A stretch of DNA of 64,000 nucleotides from CAWGQN01 sp963824885 (lineage in GTDB: Bacteria; Actinomycetota; Actinomycetes; Actinomycetales; Microbacteriaceae): assembly GCA_963824885.1 (NCBI GenBank), contig CAWGQN010000001.1, positions 186,001-250,000 on the forward strand, given 5' to 3'. A program made the translations under genes and the position numbers. Shown here piece by piece: positions 9,968 to 18,936 of this stretch. Numbering within the stretch: the first letter of the stretch is position 1; each line of letters begins with the position of its first letter. A model generated the notes under the pieces. The model had not been told where the DNA came from and made no database searches. It saw only the letters and a list, made by a program, of their open reading frames with translations.

Positions 9968-10192
9968 ATGAAATGGGGTCCTGAAATGCGCAAGTACCTG
10001 TTTAACAAGCAAATGATCAGCGCGGTTCTCAGTGGCGTGTCGACGCTCAAGATTGCCAAGGCGGGCCCTCGAGACTGGCGGCTCGGACTCCTCGCCGTCA
10101 TTTGGGGTTTGGGTGTCGCGGTCACGGTCGGGACAATAGCGATAGAAGCACGAGAAGCGAAAGACGCCGCGGCGCGTGAAGAAGAAGGCTAG
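9968..10192 (+). CDS. Small single-span membrane protein, unknown function
   Basis: A 74-residue product (68 if the second ATG at 9986 is used). The N-terminal half is basic and polar, one hydrophobic span follows (about 47-65, LGLLAVIWGLGVAVTVGT), and the tail is charged (EAREAKDAAAREEEG). No family is recognised. It ends 4 bases inside the convergent zwf stop. The start is uncertain: the ribosome sites before both ATGs are weak. Confidence 0.6.
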   Translation: MKWGPEMRKYLFNKQMISAVLSGVSTLKIAKAGPRDWRLGLLAVIWGLGVAVTVGTIAIEAREAKDAAAREEEG

Positions 10193-11568
10193 TCGCCGAT
10201 TCGCGCCCACGCGGGCGGACCGGTCGATCCCGCGGGGTAGTCGTCGAGCGAGACTGAATCGGCTGCCCACGCACTCAGCGCGGGAGCCACGATTCTCCAG
10301 CACTGCTCGGCCGCATCGCCGCTCACCGAAAGCGAGGGGTCTGCGTTGAGCACCCCGTCAAGAACCTCGGCATAAGCGAGGAGTTGGCCCGGACCGAGGT
10401 TAACCTCCATTATCGCGCGCTCAAGGCGACGTGGATCGTCCGCGTTGTTGACATTGATCTCGAGCGTCACGTGGTCGGGCGCGAGAAAAATTCGAAGAAC
10501 CGTTGGCGTGTTGGCGCCGTGCAACCCGGTTGGTAAGTGGGGTGGATCTTTAAAGGTAATGACAATTTCGCGTCGACGCTGTCCGAGCGCTTTTCCCGAT
10601 CTGAGCGTGAAGGGCACGTTCGCCCATCGCCACGTGTTGATTTCGAGCGTGAGTTCGGCGAGTGTTTCGGTGCCGCGAGACGGTTTCACGCCGGGTTCGT
10701 TCACGTACGCGGGCACCGAGTGCCCGTTCACGGTCCCGGCGGTGTAGCGCGCGCGGCGACTCGCCGAACGAGGACGCCCCTTCCACACGCGCGTTGCTCG
10801 AAGAACGAGGCCCTTCGCATCGTGCATGTCGTGAGAGTCCAGGGTCGATGGCGGCTCCATTGCCACGACCGCCATGACCTCCAAAAGGTGGTTTTGAATC
10901 ATGTCGGTCAGCGCACCCGCGCGATCATAGTAATCTGCGCGGCCTTCAAGACTGAGCTCTTCGTCATACACAATGTCGACGCGCTCAATGTGTTCGCGGC
11001 TCCACACGGGCTCAAAGATGCGATTCGCGAACCGAAAGCCCACCAAATTGGCCACCATCGAGCGGCCCAGAAAATGGTCGACACGAAATATTTGTCGCTC
11101 CGGCACGAGCGAAGCGAGCTGTCGGTTGAGCGCGCGCGCACTGCGCTCATCGGTACCAAACGGTTTCTCGAGCGCGAGAACCGTTCCCTTGGGAAGGGTC
11201 ACGTTTTCAAGAGCCTGACACGCCTTGACGGCGATGGACGGGGGCACGGCAAAGTAGAGCGCGGGTGTTCCCTCACACGCGCTGATTATTCGCTGCAGGT
11301 CGGCGCTGTTCGTGATATCCGCGTCGTGATAGTGGGTTCGCGCAACGACGTCGCGCACCGCGGTTCCCGACGCGTGAACGGTTGCAAACGCGTCACGCAC
11401 CGTTGAACGCCACTTTTCGTCCGTCCACGCTTCGACGCTCGAACCGACGAGCGCAAGACGCCGATCAGGCGCAAGCGTGAGAAGCTGGCCGAGAGCGGGC
11501 AACAACAATCGCGAAGAAAGGTCACCGCTAGCTCCAAGAATCACAAGCGTGGAGACCGTGGGCGCCAT
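10189..11568 (-). CDS. zwf: Glucose-6-phosphate dehydrogenase
   Basis: First enzyme of the oxidative pentose phosphate pathway. About 459 residues with the nucleotide motif GASGDLSSRLLLPAL near the N-terminus, EKPFGTD, and the substrate-binding RVDHFLGRSMVANL. The more usual catalytic signature is RIDHYLGKE, so this is a divergent subgroup: the lysine of that motif is replaced by arginine. DMIQNHLLEVMAVVAMEPP supports the family. ATG 11568 gives the natural N-terminus; GTG 11577 is an alternative. Divergent from the GH15 gene. Confidence 0.9.
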   Translation of the reverse strand: MAPTVSTLVILGASGDLSSRLLLPALGQLLTLAPDRRLALVGSSVEAWTDEKWRSTVRDAFATVHASGTAVRDVVARTHYHDADITNSADLQRIISACEGTPALYFAVPPSIAVKACQALENVTLPKGTVLALEKPFGTDERSARALNRQLASLVPERQIFRVDHFLGRSMVANLVGFRFANRIFEPVWSREHIERVDIVYDEELSLEGRADYYDRAGALTDMIQNHLLEVMAVVAMEPPSTLDSHDMHDAKGLVLRATRVWKGRPRSASRRARYTAGTVNGHSVPAYVNEPGVKPSRGTETLAELTLEINTWRWANVPFTLRSGKALGQRRREIVITFKDPPHLPTGLHGANTPTVLRIFLAPDHVTLEINVNNADDPRRLERAIMEVNLGPGQLLAYAEVLDGVLNADPSLSVSGDAAEQCWRIVAPALSAWAADSVSLDDYPAGSTGPPAWARIGD

Positions 11569-11597
11569 GGACAACACAGTAGTCGCAAGGAGACGAA

Positions 11598-13394
11598 TTG
11601 AGCCTCAACATCGAACACTACGCGCTAATCAGCGACTGCCACACGGCCGCTCTCGTCGGACAAAACGGAAGTATTGACTGGCTGTGCTTGCCGCGCTACG
11701 ACTCGGGTAGCATTCTCGGAGCGCTGCTCGGAAATCGAAACCACGGCAGGTGGCTTCTCGCTCCGACGGATCGCGAAGCGACGGCCACGCGTCGCTATCG
11801 TGACAACACGTTCGTGCTCGTGACCCACTGGGTGTGTCGAGAGGGAGAAGTCGAAGTGACCGACTTCATGCCTCACGGTGACCGGCGCGCCGACGTCGCA
11901 CGACGCGTTCGTGGCATTCGCGGCACCGTGACAATGCGCCAAGACCTGAGAATGAGATTCGCGTACGCGACGGCAATTCCGTGGGTTCGCAAGGTCAAAG
12001 AAGGTGAGGGCGTCGCACTCGTTGCCGTCGCCGGACCCGATGCGCTCATCGTGCGCGGTCCGGAATTGCACGCGAGCAATCGAAGCCACGCCAACGAATT
12101 CGTCGTTTCTGCGGGGCACGTCGTCGACACGGTGATGACGTGGTATCCATCCCATCGAGACAGTCCTCGCGCGATTAATCTCGACGATCAGCTCGAGACG
12201 ACGACTGGGTGGTGGAATCGCTGGGCGAAGAACGGCAGTCACGAGGGACCGTATAAGAAGGAGGTCTTGCGATCACTCTTGGTCTTGAGAGCGCTCACGC
12301 ACGAAGACACCGGTGGGATTATGGCCGCGGCGACAACCTCGCTGCCAGAGATCCTCGGCGGCCACCGCAATTGGGACTATCGATACGTGTGGCTTCGCGA
12401 TGCCTCGTTGACTCTCATGGTGCTTCTCGCTCACGGTTTCGAATCCGAGGCAGAAGCGTGGCGGTCGTGGCTCCTTCGCGCAATTGCGGGCGACCCGCGC
12501 GACGTGCAAATCATGTACGGCCTCGCGGGTGAACGCTATCTTCCCGAACGAGAACTCGCGAGCCTCCCCGGTTACGAGAACTCTTCACCCGTGCGGGTGG
12601 GCAACGACGCGGCACTTCAGTTTCAGGCCGACGTCATTGGTGAGGTCATGGTCGCGCTTCACGCGGCGCGCGAAGCAGGCATTGTCGAGGGGTCGTTTTC
12701 GTGGCCGCTCCAGCGCACTCTTGTATCGTTCGTCGCGGAAAACTGGCAGCGACCCGACAGCGGAATTTGGGAGGTTCGAGGGCCCGCTCGCGCGTTTACT
12801 CACTCTCGCGTGATGGTGTGGGCGGCACTCGATCGCGCGATCAAGGGAGTTCGAGATTTTGGTCTTCGAGGCGCGGCCGCCGATTGGGAAACGCTTCGTG
12901 ATCGTGTTCGAGAAGAGATCGAAACGCGCGGCTTCAACCACGAGCGAAATTGCTACGTACAATCGTACGATTCGACGGTGGTCGATGCGGCTCTCCTTCA
13001 ACTTCCCCAAGTCGGGTTTTGCGAGCCAACGGATCCGCGAATGCTCGGAACGGTCGCGGCCATCGAGAGCGACCTTATGAGAAAGGGCCTCGTGCTTCGC
13101 TACGAGACCGACCCCGAGGTCGACGGGCTACCTCGGGGCGAGAACCCGTTCGTGGCGTGTTCGTTTTGGTTGGTCGAGCAGTATGCTCGCTCGGGCAGGC
13201 TCGACGACGCGCGAGCAATGATGGACCGTCTCGTGTTGCTGTGCAACGACGTTGGTTTGCTTTCGGAAGAATACGATGTTGAGCGCGAGCGCCAAACGGG
13301 AAACGCGCCTCAAGCCCTTTCTCACCTCGCGCTCGTGCGTGCCGCAGACGCAATTACGGCGGCTCTTCTCGCTCAGCGCGAGACGCGCGTCTAG
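11598..13394 (+). CDS. Glycoside hydrolase family 15 (glucoamylase- or trehalase-like)
   Basis: A 598-residue cytosolic protein without signal peptide. It starts at TTG 11598 with AAGGAG 5 bases upstream. The N-terminal trehalase-like domain begins ISDCHTAALVGQNGSIDWLC. The catalytic (alpha/alpha)6 barrel contains GGHRNWDYRYVWLRDASLT and a late GLLSEEYD. Some mycobacterial members of this type are trehalases; with otsA-otsB nearby, a trehalose-degrading role is a reasonable inference, but alpha-glucan hydrolysis is equally possible. Confidence 0.9.
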   Translation: MSLNIEHYALISDCHTAALVGQNGSIDWLCLPRYDSGSILGALLGNRNHGRWLLAPTDREATATRRYRDNTFVLVTHWVCREGEVEVTDFMPHGDRRADVARRVRGIRGTVTMRQDLRMRFAYATAIPWVRKVKEGEGVALVAVAGPDALIVRGPELHASNRSHANEFVVSAGHVVDTVMTWYPSHRDSPRAINLDDQLETTTGWWNRWAKNGSHEGPYKKEVLRSLLVLRALTHEDTGGIMAAATTSLPEILGGHRNWDYRYVWLRDASLTLMVLLAHGFESEAEAWRSWLLRAIAGDPRDVQIMYGLAGERYLPERELASLPGYENSSPVRVGNDAALQFQADVIGEVMVALHAAREAGIVEGSFSWPLQRTLVSFVAENWQRPDSGIWEVRGPARAFTHSRVMVWAALDRAIKGVRDFGLRGAAADWETLRDRVREEIETRGFNHERNCYVQSYDSTVVDAALLQLPQVGFCEPTDPRMLGTVAAIESDLMRKGLVLRYETDPEVDGLPRGENPFVACSFWLVEQYARSGRLDDARAMMDRLVLLCNDVGLLSEEYDVERERQTGNAPQALSHLALVRAADAITAALLAQRETRV

Positions 13395-13397
13395 GCT
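13392..13397 (+). promoter_or_regulatory. Possible -10 box of leaderless VIT1-type gene
   Basis: TAGGCT lies 7 bases before ATG 13405 and includes the stop codon of the GH15 gene. There is no ribosome-binding site before that ATG, so a leaderless transcript is plausible. No clear -35 box. Confidence 0.35.
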
Positions 13398-13404
13398 TGG
13401 CGGC

Positions 13405-14133
13405 ATGCCACCGTCCACGCTTTCGAGTCTCAACCCTCACGATTACGATCACACGCACTCGAACGTCTCGGGCGGGTGGCTGCGCGCCTCGGTGTTTGGT
13501 GCGATGGATGGGCTCGTGACCAACATCGCGCTGATCGCTGGAATCGGAGCGGCCGGGGCGAGCGGCCCGACAATCGCCCTCACGGGCATCGCGGGTTTGG
13601 TCGCCGGGGCCTTCTCCATGGCCCTCGGGGAATACACGTCGGTTCGCACGCAAAACGAGCAGATGGAATCGGAAATCGTTGTCGAGCGGAGTGCGCTCGC
13701 GCGTAATCCCGTGGGCGAACAGCACGAGCTCGTCAACACGTTTACCCGAATGGGCATGTCGGTATCGACCGCTCGCAACGCCGCCGCTGAAGTGCACAGC
13801 AACACGGATACCGCTCTTCGCGTGCATTTGACTCACGAGCTCGGCGTTGACCCCACCGCTCAAGCCGCGCCCCTGGTCGCCGCGGTGTCATCGTTTGTGG
13901 CGTTTTCCATCGGGGCGGCTGTTCCGCTCGTGCCGTTTCTGTTCGGAATTGACGTGTTGTGGATTGGTTTGGCGGTGGGCGCGGTCGGGCTCATCGGCGC
14001 CGGATCTCTTGCCGCGCGATTTACCAACCTGCCGTGGTGGCGCGGCGGCGCGCGACAGTTACTCTTTGGCGCAATCGCGGTGTCGGCAACGTTCGCGGTC
14101 GGGGCGCTTATTGGTGTTGCCGGAGTGCGGTAG
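13405..14133 (+). CDS. VIT1/CCC1-family iron/manganese transporter
   Basis: A 242-residue membrane protein of the VIT1/CCC1 family, which moves Fe(II)/Mn(II) out of the cytosol. It shows the family signature near the first helix (FGAMDGLVTNIALIAGI), the GAFSMALGEYTSVRTQ motif, the acidic cytosolic stretch, and three C-terminal helices. The last ~13 codons (FAVGALIGVAGVR) recur as degenerate copies at about 15044 and 20965. ATG 13405 fits the family start. Confidence 0.88.
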   Translation: MPPSTLSSLNPHDYDHTHSNVSGGWLRASVFGAMDGLVTNIALIAGIGAAGASGPTIALTGIAGLVAGAFSMALGEYTSVRTQNEQMESEIVVERSALARNPVGEQHELVNTFTRMGMSVSTARNAAAEVHSNTDTALRVHLTHELGVDPTAQAAPLVAAVSSFVAFSIGAAVPLVPFLFGIDVLWIGLAVGAVGLIGAGSLAARFTNLPWWRGGARQLLFGAIAVSATFAVGALIGVAGVR

Positions 14134-14136
14134 AAA

Positions 14137-14161
14137 GGGGCTGTTGTCGGTCTTGTTGCCA
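14137..14161 (+). repeat. IS-like terminal repeat A
   Basis: GGGGCTG with TTGTTG 11 bases later matches the left end of the IS3 element in this window at 19 of 25 bases. It matches the inverted complement of the site at 21059-21083 at 20 of 25, both sharing TCGGT in the centre. It starts 4 bases after the VIT1 stop. It may be one end of a decayed related element; a chance match cannot be excluded. Confidence 0.4.
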
Positions 14162-14266
14162 TCCGAACGAGCATTGGGTTGGATGTATGTGACGAAATTG
14201 GGAGAACCCAATAATTCCTCGCCAATGTCGCTCATCAATCCCGCCCCTTATTCACCGGAGAGAATC

Positions 14267-15041
14267 GTGCCGTATGTCCTTCCTTACCAGTGGATAACGC
14301 TTGTTATTCTCGCGGTCGTAACGATTTCTCGGGCGCTCGCCCTCTCGCTCACGCGTCGCGGAGACGTGACCGTGTTCAGCGCGTTTGCGGCTTTTACGGT
14401 CGCCGTCATGTTGTCGATCCCCTTTTTTTTACGGCCCTGTGGATCAGGTGTTGGGCGGGTTCAATCTCGCAAACCTCGTCCTTCGCCTCGTGCTTTTCTT
14501 AGGGTTTTTTCTGCTGGGTGTGGCAATCAGCAGCGCCTACGGAAGTCGCGGCGCCGTAAGAGCCATTGCCGGGACGCCCGGAAAGATCGTCCTCGGGGTC
14601 GTTCTCGTTCTTATTCTCGCGATGTTTATTTTGACGATGATCGAGAACCACATAAGTTCGACCGGACTCCGTGACCAGCTTCAATTCGGAGTGAAGCCGG
14701 CACTTGTTTATCACGTGCTTGGGTGGGTGTATCCGGGCTATGTCGCAGCGGTCCTCATTGGACTGATTATCCGGGACTCGGCGGGCACAAACGGTTTAGA
14801 TAGAGTCGTGAACCTTCTCCTGATGCTCGCGTTTTTAGGAATTATTCCCTTATCGGTTCTCGAAGCCGTCAAGCTCTATGTCAACGTCACGCCCCTGAGT
14901 GTCGGCCACCTCATTATGCAATATTCCGTTCTCAACATTTTGGGAATCGCTTTTCTCGTTTTGCAGTACATGGGGCGTGAACGCACGATTCTCACGAATT
15001 CCAATGATGCTGGTGCCGAAACGGTCTCACAAGACAGCTAG
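14267..15041 (+). pseudogene. Polytopic membrane protein, frameshifted at a T8 tract
   Basis: GTG 14267 with GGAGAG upstream opens a membrane protein (MPYVLPYQWITLVILAVV). The frame runs to IPFF and then leaves the protein at T8 (14433-14440). Removing one T joins it exactly to the +1 frame, FYGPVDQVLGGFNLANLV and on to a stop at 15041. The restored product is about 257 residues with about seven hydrophobic spans. No family is recognised. A truncated copy of its C-terminus lies at 20174-20449. The extra T could be a sequencing error, a true inactivation or a phase-variable tract. Confidence 0.75.
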
Positions 15042-15043
15042 CG

Positions 15044-15105
15044 TTCGCGGTCGGGGGCGTTCATTGCTGTTGCCGGAGCGCGGGAGAAACGTCGCGGGGT
15101 GGGTT
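15044..15105 (+). repeat. Degenerate copy 2 of the VIT1 gene 3' end
   Basis: Starting just after the membrane-protein stop, this stretch repeats the VIT1 3' end (TTCGCGGTCGGG, then GTTGCCGGAG and CGGGAGAA). Translation with one extra G gives FAVG-AFIAVAGAR against FAVGALIGVAGVR in the intact gene. It continues with CGTCGCG-GGTGGGTTTC, which is shared with copy 3 at 20965. It also encodes the last residues of the kinase-like gene on the other strand. Confidence 0.6.
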
Positions 15106-16071
15106 TCGGGGGTCTTCCCTGATGATGTGTTGTTCAATGGGGAGGGTCGTGTTGTGCGTGATTGTGCGGACGCCGTGTGAGGAGTCGCCGCTCGGGGGAA
15201 CGTGTGTGAGTCCGCGTGCGGTCAACGCTTTCGAGACGGCGAGACCGAAATACACGTTCTGGGCGAGTGACCCGACCACGGCAACGCTGTCCCCCGACTC
15301 GTGCACGCACGCCGCGGTTGTCGCGAGTTGCCGTGCAGCCTCGCTCACAATCGACTGAGCACGCGAATCTCCCGCCGCAGCGTGTTCGAACACCGTCGTC
15401 GCAAACGACGCGAGTTGCCGGATCGGCTCACCCGATTTTCCCTTCCACCGAATCAGCCCGGGCGAGTGCGCCAACATCACCCGGGACGGACCCACCAAAC
15501 TCGTGCCCGGACCGCGACCATCCGCAGCGCGCAACGCACACCGCAACCCCTCTTGACCAATCCATCGACCACCCCCCTCATCGCCCAACCACAATCCCCA
15601 CCCGTCCGCACGACGAAACACCCCATCCGTGGTTACGCCAAAAGCGACCGCGCCAACCCCCGCCATCAAAACAACACCGGGCCGACCATCAAACGCACCC
15701 ACGTGAGCGGCCACCGCACGATTCACCACAACAACCGGCACCCGCAACCGACGACTCAATCGGCGACCAAGCGACCGCGTCCACTCACGATCATTCGTCG
15801 CACCGAAAACCGACACCCCGACCCCGCTCGCCTGAGTACGAATCACCACCGGAAGCACATCAATCGCACGCTCAACCGCACAAAATGCCTCCTGCTCACC
15901 ACCATCGGACGCACCACAAACCACACCCGGCACGGCCCCCTCAGCAACCACCACCTCCCCCACAAACGCCCGAACCCGACACGCCACACGCCCCAACTCC
16001 ACCACAACAACCCTCAAACCCCCATCACCCAACGACGACGACCCACCAAGAACACGACACCCACTGTTCAT
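15061..16071 (-). CDS. BadF/BadG/BcrA/BcrD-type N-acetylglucosamine kinase-like ATPase
   Basis: A 336-residue ASKHA-fold sugar kinase candidate. The phosphate and sugar regions are VVLMAGVGAVAFGV and ADGWGLWLGDEGGGRWIGQE, the latter typical of N-acetylglucosamine kinases. VAVVGSLAQNVYFG near the C-terminus matches the adenosine motif. The usual N-terminal DGGGTKT phosphate loop is not intact (GDGGLRVVVVELG), so catalytic activity is doubtful. ATG 16071 has AGGGAAG upstream. The C-terminal tail is made of VIT1-repeat sequence read in antisense. Confidence 0.65.
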   Translation of the reverse strand: MNSGCRVLGGSSSLGDGGLRVVVVELGRVACRVRAFVGEVVVAEGAVPGVVCGASDGGEQEAFCAVERAIDVLPVVIRTQASGVGVSVFGATNDREWTRSLGRRLSRRLRVPVVVVNRAVAAHVGAFDGRPGVVLMAGVGAVAFGVTTDGVFRRADGWGLWLGDEGGGRWIGQEGLRCALRAADGRGPGTSLVGPSRVMLAHSPGLIRWKGKSGEPIRQLASFATTVFEHAAAGDSRAQSIVSEAARQLATTAACVHESGDSVAVVGSLAQNVYFGLAVSKALTARGLTHVPPSGDSSHGVRTITHNTTLPIEQHIIREDPRNPPRDVSPALRQQQ

Positions 16072-16480
16072 AAAACTTCCCTGTCAATTATTCACGGCCA
16101 CAAACCCACTACAGACTCATATACCTTAGGCATTTATATACTTTAGATCGAGTGTCGGGTCGGCCTTCCCTAAAAATGACGGGTCCACCACGGGTGTTGA
16201 CGAACGGTCGGCGCGGATTATTCGTTGTTGCGTGGTGAACTCAGCTCATGTCGAAGAAGCAGGGTACGACAAAGAAGGGATTTCTCTGACCTTCCCCCAT
16301 CATGTCTAACGGGTTATCCACGACTATCATTCAGATCGGTCACTCCGTCCGGCGGCGATAATGCTCTGCCAAGTTATCTTAACGGGCCGAATAGTGCCAT
16401 ATAAAAAATAAGAGCCGTGTATGGACGCCTTAAGGGTTTTGCCCTGGACATAAGGATGCGTGCCCTGGCAACATGGATAG
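16072..16480. other. AT-richer intergenic region
   Basis: About 400 bases between the divergent kinase-like and HTH genes. It is more AT-rich than its surroundings (TATACCTTAGGCATTTATATAC near 16118 could hold promoters in both directions). A 13-codon ATG frame at 16249 with lysine-rich sequence lacks support as a gene. No structured RNA was recognised. Confidence 0.4.
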
Positions 16481-17251
16481 ATGCCTGCCGGAACAAAACC
16501 ACCTCCAGGGCAATTAACGCGTTTGGTCGGCGCGATCATCAGGTCTCGGATGGTGCGGCAGAACACTACGCTGGTAACGCTTGCGAAAGCAGTCTCGATC
16601 TCTGCGGGCCAGCTTTCCAAGATGCTGCACGGTCGAGCGCATATTGATATTGAGCAGTTCGACACAATCTGCGCACAAATCGGACTCGACGCAAGGAGCG
16701 TGTGGATTGAGGCTAAAAATGAGATTGTCGACGATCATCATAGGAAGACAAACAGCCGAATACTTGGACAGGTCGGCGAGAGCGAAACCGATTCCAACAA
16801 CGTTCACTTATATAGGGATCGCATTGACGCATCCGAGAGAGTTCGTCGGCTTCTGCTGCTGGTTCGCGAAGTAGCGGGTGGCGATTTCAATTCTGCGTAT
16901 GCGTTGATTGTGTCCGCGCTTGCGGGAGGTACCACGTCACTCAGTCGCGAGGCGTGGGACGACATCCTCGACGGAAGAGAGAAAGTTGACATAAGCACAA
17001 TTGCCGCGATTGCCCACGGCCTGGGGGTTACTCGTGACTACCTCTTGTTTGATGACCCCGAGGTAGTTAAGCGGGTCGAGTCCGAACTCGAGTTCGCTCG
17101 CATCGCTGACAAAGCGGGCGTGGCACGAATCTCGGCTCGAGGCCTGCTCTCCTCTGACAGTTTGCGCACGATTACGGAACTCGTCGCCTCACGGATCGAC
17201 AAACAACAGCGGGAGACGGAAATAGATGGAAGAAACCCTCCTCCTCGTTGA
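16481..17251 (+). CDS. XRE-type HTH regulator paired with ImmA/IrrE peptidase
   Basis: A 256-residue DNA-binding protein. Residues about 16-70 form an XRE helix-turn-helix (TLVTLAKAVSISAGQLSKML, then IDIEQFDTICAQIGL). A second HTH-like region, DDILDGREKVDISTIAAIAH followed by GVTRDYLLF, lies around 150-195. Its end overlaps the peptidase gene by 26 bases, so they form an operon. In ImmR/ImmA and related pairs, the peptidase cleaves the repressor; that relation is inferred here. Confidence 0.75.
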   Translation: MPAGTKPPPGQLTRLVGAIIRSRMVRQNTTLVTLAKAVSISAGQLSKMLHGRAHIDIEQFDTICAQIGLDARSVWIEAKNEIVDDHHRKTNSRILGQVGESETDSNNVHLYRDRIDASERVRRLLLLVREVAGGDFNSAYALIVSALAGGTTSLSREAWDDILDGREKVDISTIAAIAHGLGVTRDYLLFDDPEVVKRVESELEFARIADKAGVARISARGLLSSDSLRTITELVASRIDKQQRETEIDGRNPPPR

Positions 17252-17711
17252 GAAAGATCGTCGCGTTGCCGACGAATTGGTGAGCCAGCTTGGGTTGCCG
17301 GCAAGTCCCTGCTTTGATGATGTCGTAACCCGCGTGACCGACGTCTACGGAAAACCATTGAGGCTTGAACCAGTCGCTGATCGTGACCTGAGCACGCTCA
17401 CTGGCCTGTGGATAGATACTCACGATGTCGGTTACGTCTTCTTTCGATCTGCGGATCCGATTGTCTACAGGTTGCATTCAATCTTTCACGAGTTCGGCCA
17501 TATTCTTTCGGAGCACGAGAATTGCGAGGCGCTACGCGCCCTCGGCGACGTGAGGCTTGAGGAGTCGAAACGTGGACGTGAACTCCGGCGTGCTCGTTCT
17601 CGTGAACTCTTTAACGACCCATCGGAACGCATGGCTGAAGTAATTGCCTACGCGCTGTCCCGGCGAGTATTAAACTTGGTAACGAATCAGGCAGAGGCAA
17701 TTTTCGGATGA
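17226..17711 (+). CDS. ImmA/IrrE family metallo-endopeptidase
   Basis: A 161-residue zinc peptidase with the HEFGH motif at about 87-91 (HSIFHEFGHILSEHENCE). A downstream helix with SERMAEVIAYAL can supply the third ligand region (usually a glutamate). Family members cut XRE-type repressors in mobile elements or stress responses. ATG 17226 lies inside the end of the HTH gene, indicating coupling. Its presence beside an IS suggests accessory DNA. Confidence 0.85.
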   Translation: MEETLLLVEKDRRVADELVSQLGLPASPCFDDVVTRVTDVYGKPLRLEPVADRDLSTLTGLWIDTHDVGYVFFRSADPIVYRLHSIFHEFGHILSEHENCEALRALGDVRLEESKRGRELRRARSRELFNDPSERMAEVIAYALSRRVLNLVTNQAEAIFG

Positions 17712-17735
17712 CGTCGGCCCATTTCTCCTATCGCG

Positions 17736-18890
17736 CTACGCGATGCAGTTACTTTCTCCGTCATTCGCCGTGGTCCGCGCAAGCCACGAGGCAATCGTGT
17801 CGTTGAAGCGCTGATGATCTACGTTGTACTCGCACGCGTGGTCGGCGGCAGGAAACTCGACGAGTTCGACCGTTTCAGCGTTCACTTGGCGGAATCGGCG
17901 TGACAGCCCCAGAGGAATTTCGGTGTCGCCCGCGGAATGGATCACGAGGCACGGCTTGGAAAGGCGCGGGGCTGATACCCAATCAAGTGCGTCGAGGTTG
18001 AGGGGAACCGGTAAGCCAACAAGCTTGCTGAGAAGAGCGCTTTCCAGCGTGCGTGCGGTGAGGTTCCCCAGCACCGACGGCAATTGTGCCCGCGCGACAC
18101 CCGCACAGATGATGCTGCGCCAATCCGTCGCCGGCGCAATAAGGACGAGTCCGGAGATGAGATTTCGGTAGGAGGATCGCTCGCTTAACAGCAACGCAAT
18201 CCCCGCGCCCATTGACCAACCAAAGAGAATGATCGATTTCGCGCCATTATGAGCGGCGTAAGCCACCGCAGCCTCAACATCAGACCACTCGGTTTGCGCA
18301 AGGGTAGAAATCCCTTTGGCTGTAGGGGGGCCGTCGCCGTCGCCGCGAAACGAAGGCACCAGCGCGACATGACCCGCCTCTAAGGCAACCGGAATCGTGC
18401 GCAGTGCGGTCACTCGGGAGGTTCGTATCCCGTGAATGTGGATGCTCCAAATCTCGCCGCGAGAACTAGGCGGCTCGAAGAGCCACGCGGGGGCTGTTCC
18501 TCCTGCGATTCCGATGCTGACTTCGCGATGGTTCACCCCGATGTCGTGAGGAGTCGCAAAGACGTGGCCTGTCCAGCGGCCTTGTCGGGCACCGATGGAT
18601 TTTCCGATTGTGCGCAGCACCGTTCGCTCAACGGTTCCAGCGTCTTTGTCCAACCGCACGATCCCACCGACACGAATGTGGGCACCCGTGCGATCAATCC
18701 ACAACCCGAACTCCCCCGCACGGCTCGTTTTCGCATTGATGTCGAGAATCACGCTGTGCCCAGAAATCGCGTGGATTCGCACAAGTTTCGGGTTCCGTTG
18801 TCCGACTACCCGGTGTGCGAGAAGTAACCCCGTGATTGGGTACAGTGCCAGGGCACAAAAGCCGGTAAGGAACGTCCGAATTCTCATCAT
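17736..18890 (-). CDS. Alpha/beta hydrolase with N-terminal membrane anchor
   Basis: A 384-residue protein with an N-terminal hydrophobic segment (residues ~5-25, FLTGFCALALYPITGLLLA) and an outside or membrane-tethered hydrolase domain. The nucleophile elbow is GWSMGAG, the acid lies in HSAGDTEIP and the histidine in PAADHACEY. GGAGAA precedes ATG 18890. The substrate is unknown. Only 14 bases separate its start from the IS copy, so its native promoter may be disrupted. Confidence 0.8.
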   Translation of the reverse strand: MMRIRTFLTGFCALALYPITGLLLAHRVVGQRNPKLVRIHAISGHSVILDINAKTSRAGEFGLWIDRTGAHIRVGGIVRLDKDAGTVERTVLRTIGKSIGARQGRWTGHVFATPHDIGVNHREVSIGIAGGTAPAWLFEPPSSRGEIWSIHIHGIRTSRVTALRTIPVALEAGHVALVPSFRGDGDGPPTAKGISTLAQTEWSDVEAAVAYAAHNGAKSIILFGWSMGAGIALLLSERSSYRNLISGLVLIAPATDWRSIICAGVARAQLPSVLGNLTARTLESALLSKLVGLPVPLNLDALDWVSAPRLSKPCLVIHSAGDTEIPLGLSRRFRQVNAETVELVEFPAADHACEYNVDHQRFNDTIASWLARTTANDGESNCIA

Positions 18891-18936
18891 CGCTGTTCTC
18901 CACAGGGGCTGCTGTAGCTTTTGTTGACTTTTTGGT

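Noticed and set aside
16249..16290. 13-codon frame MSKKQGTTKKGFL
   Set aside because: Too short, no ribosome site and no neighbour that would support a leader peptide.
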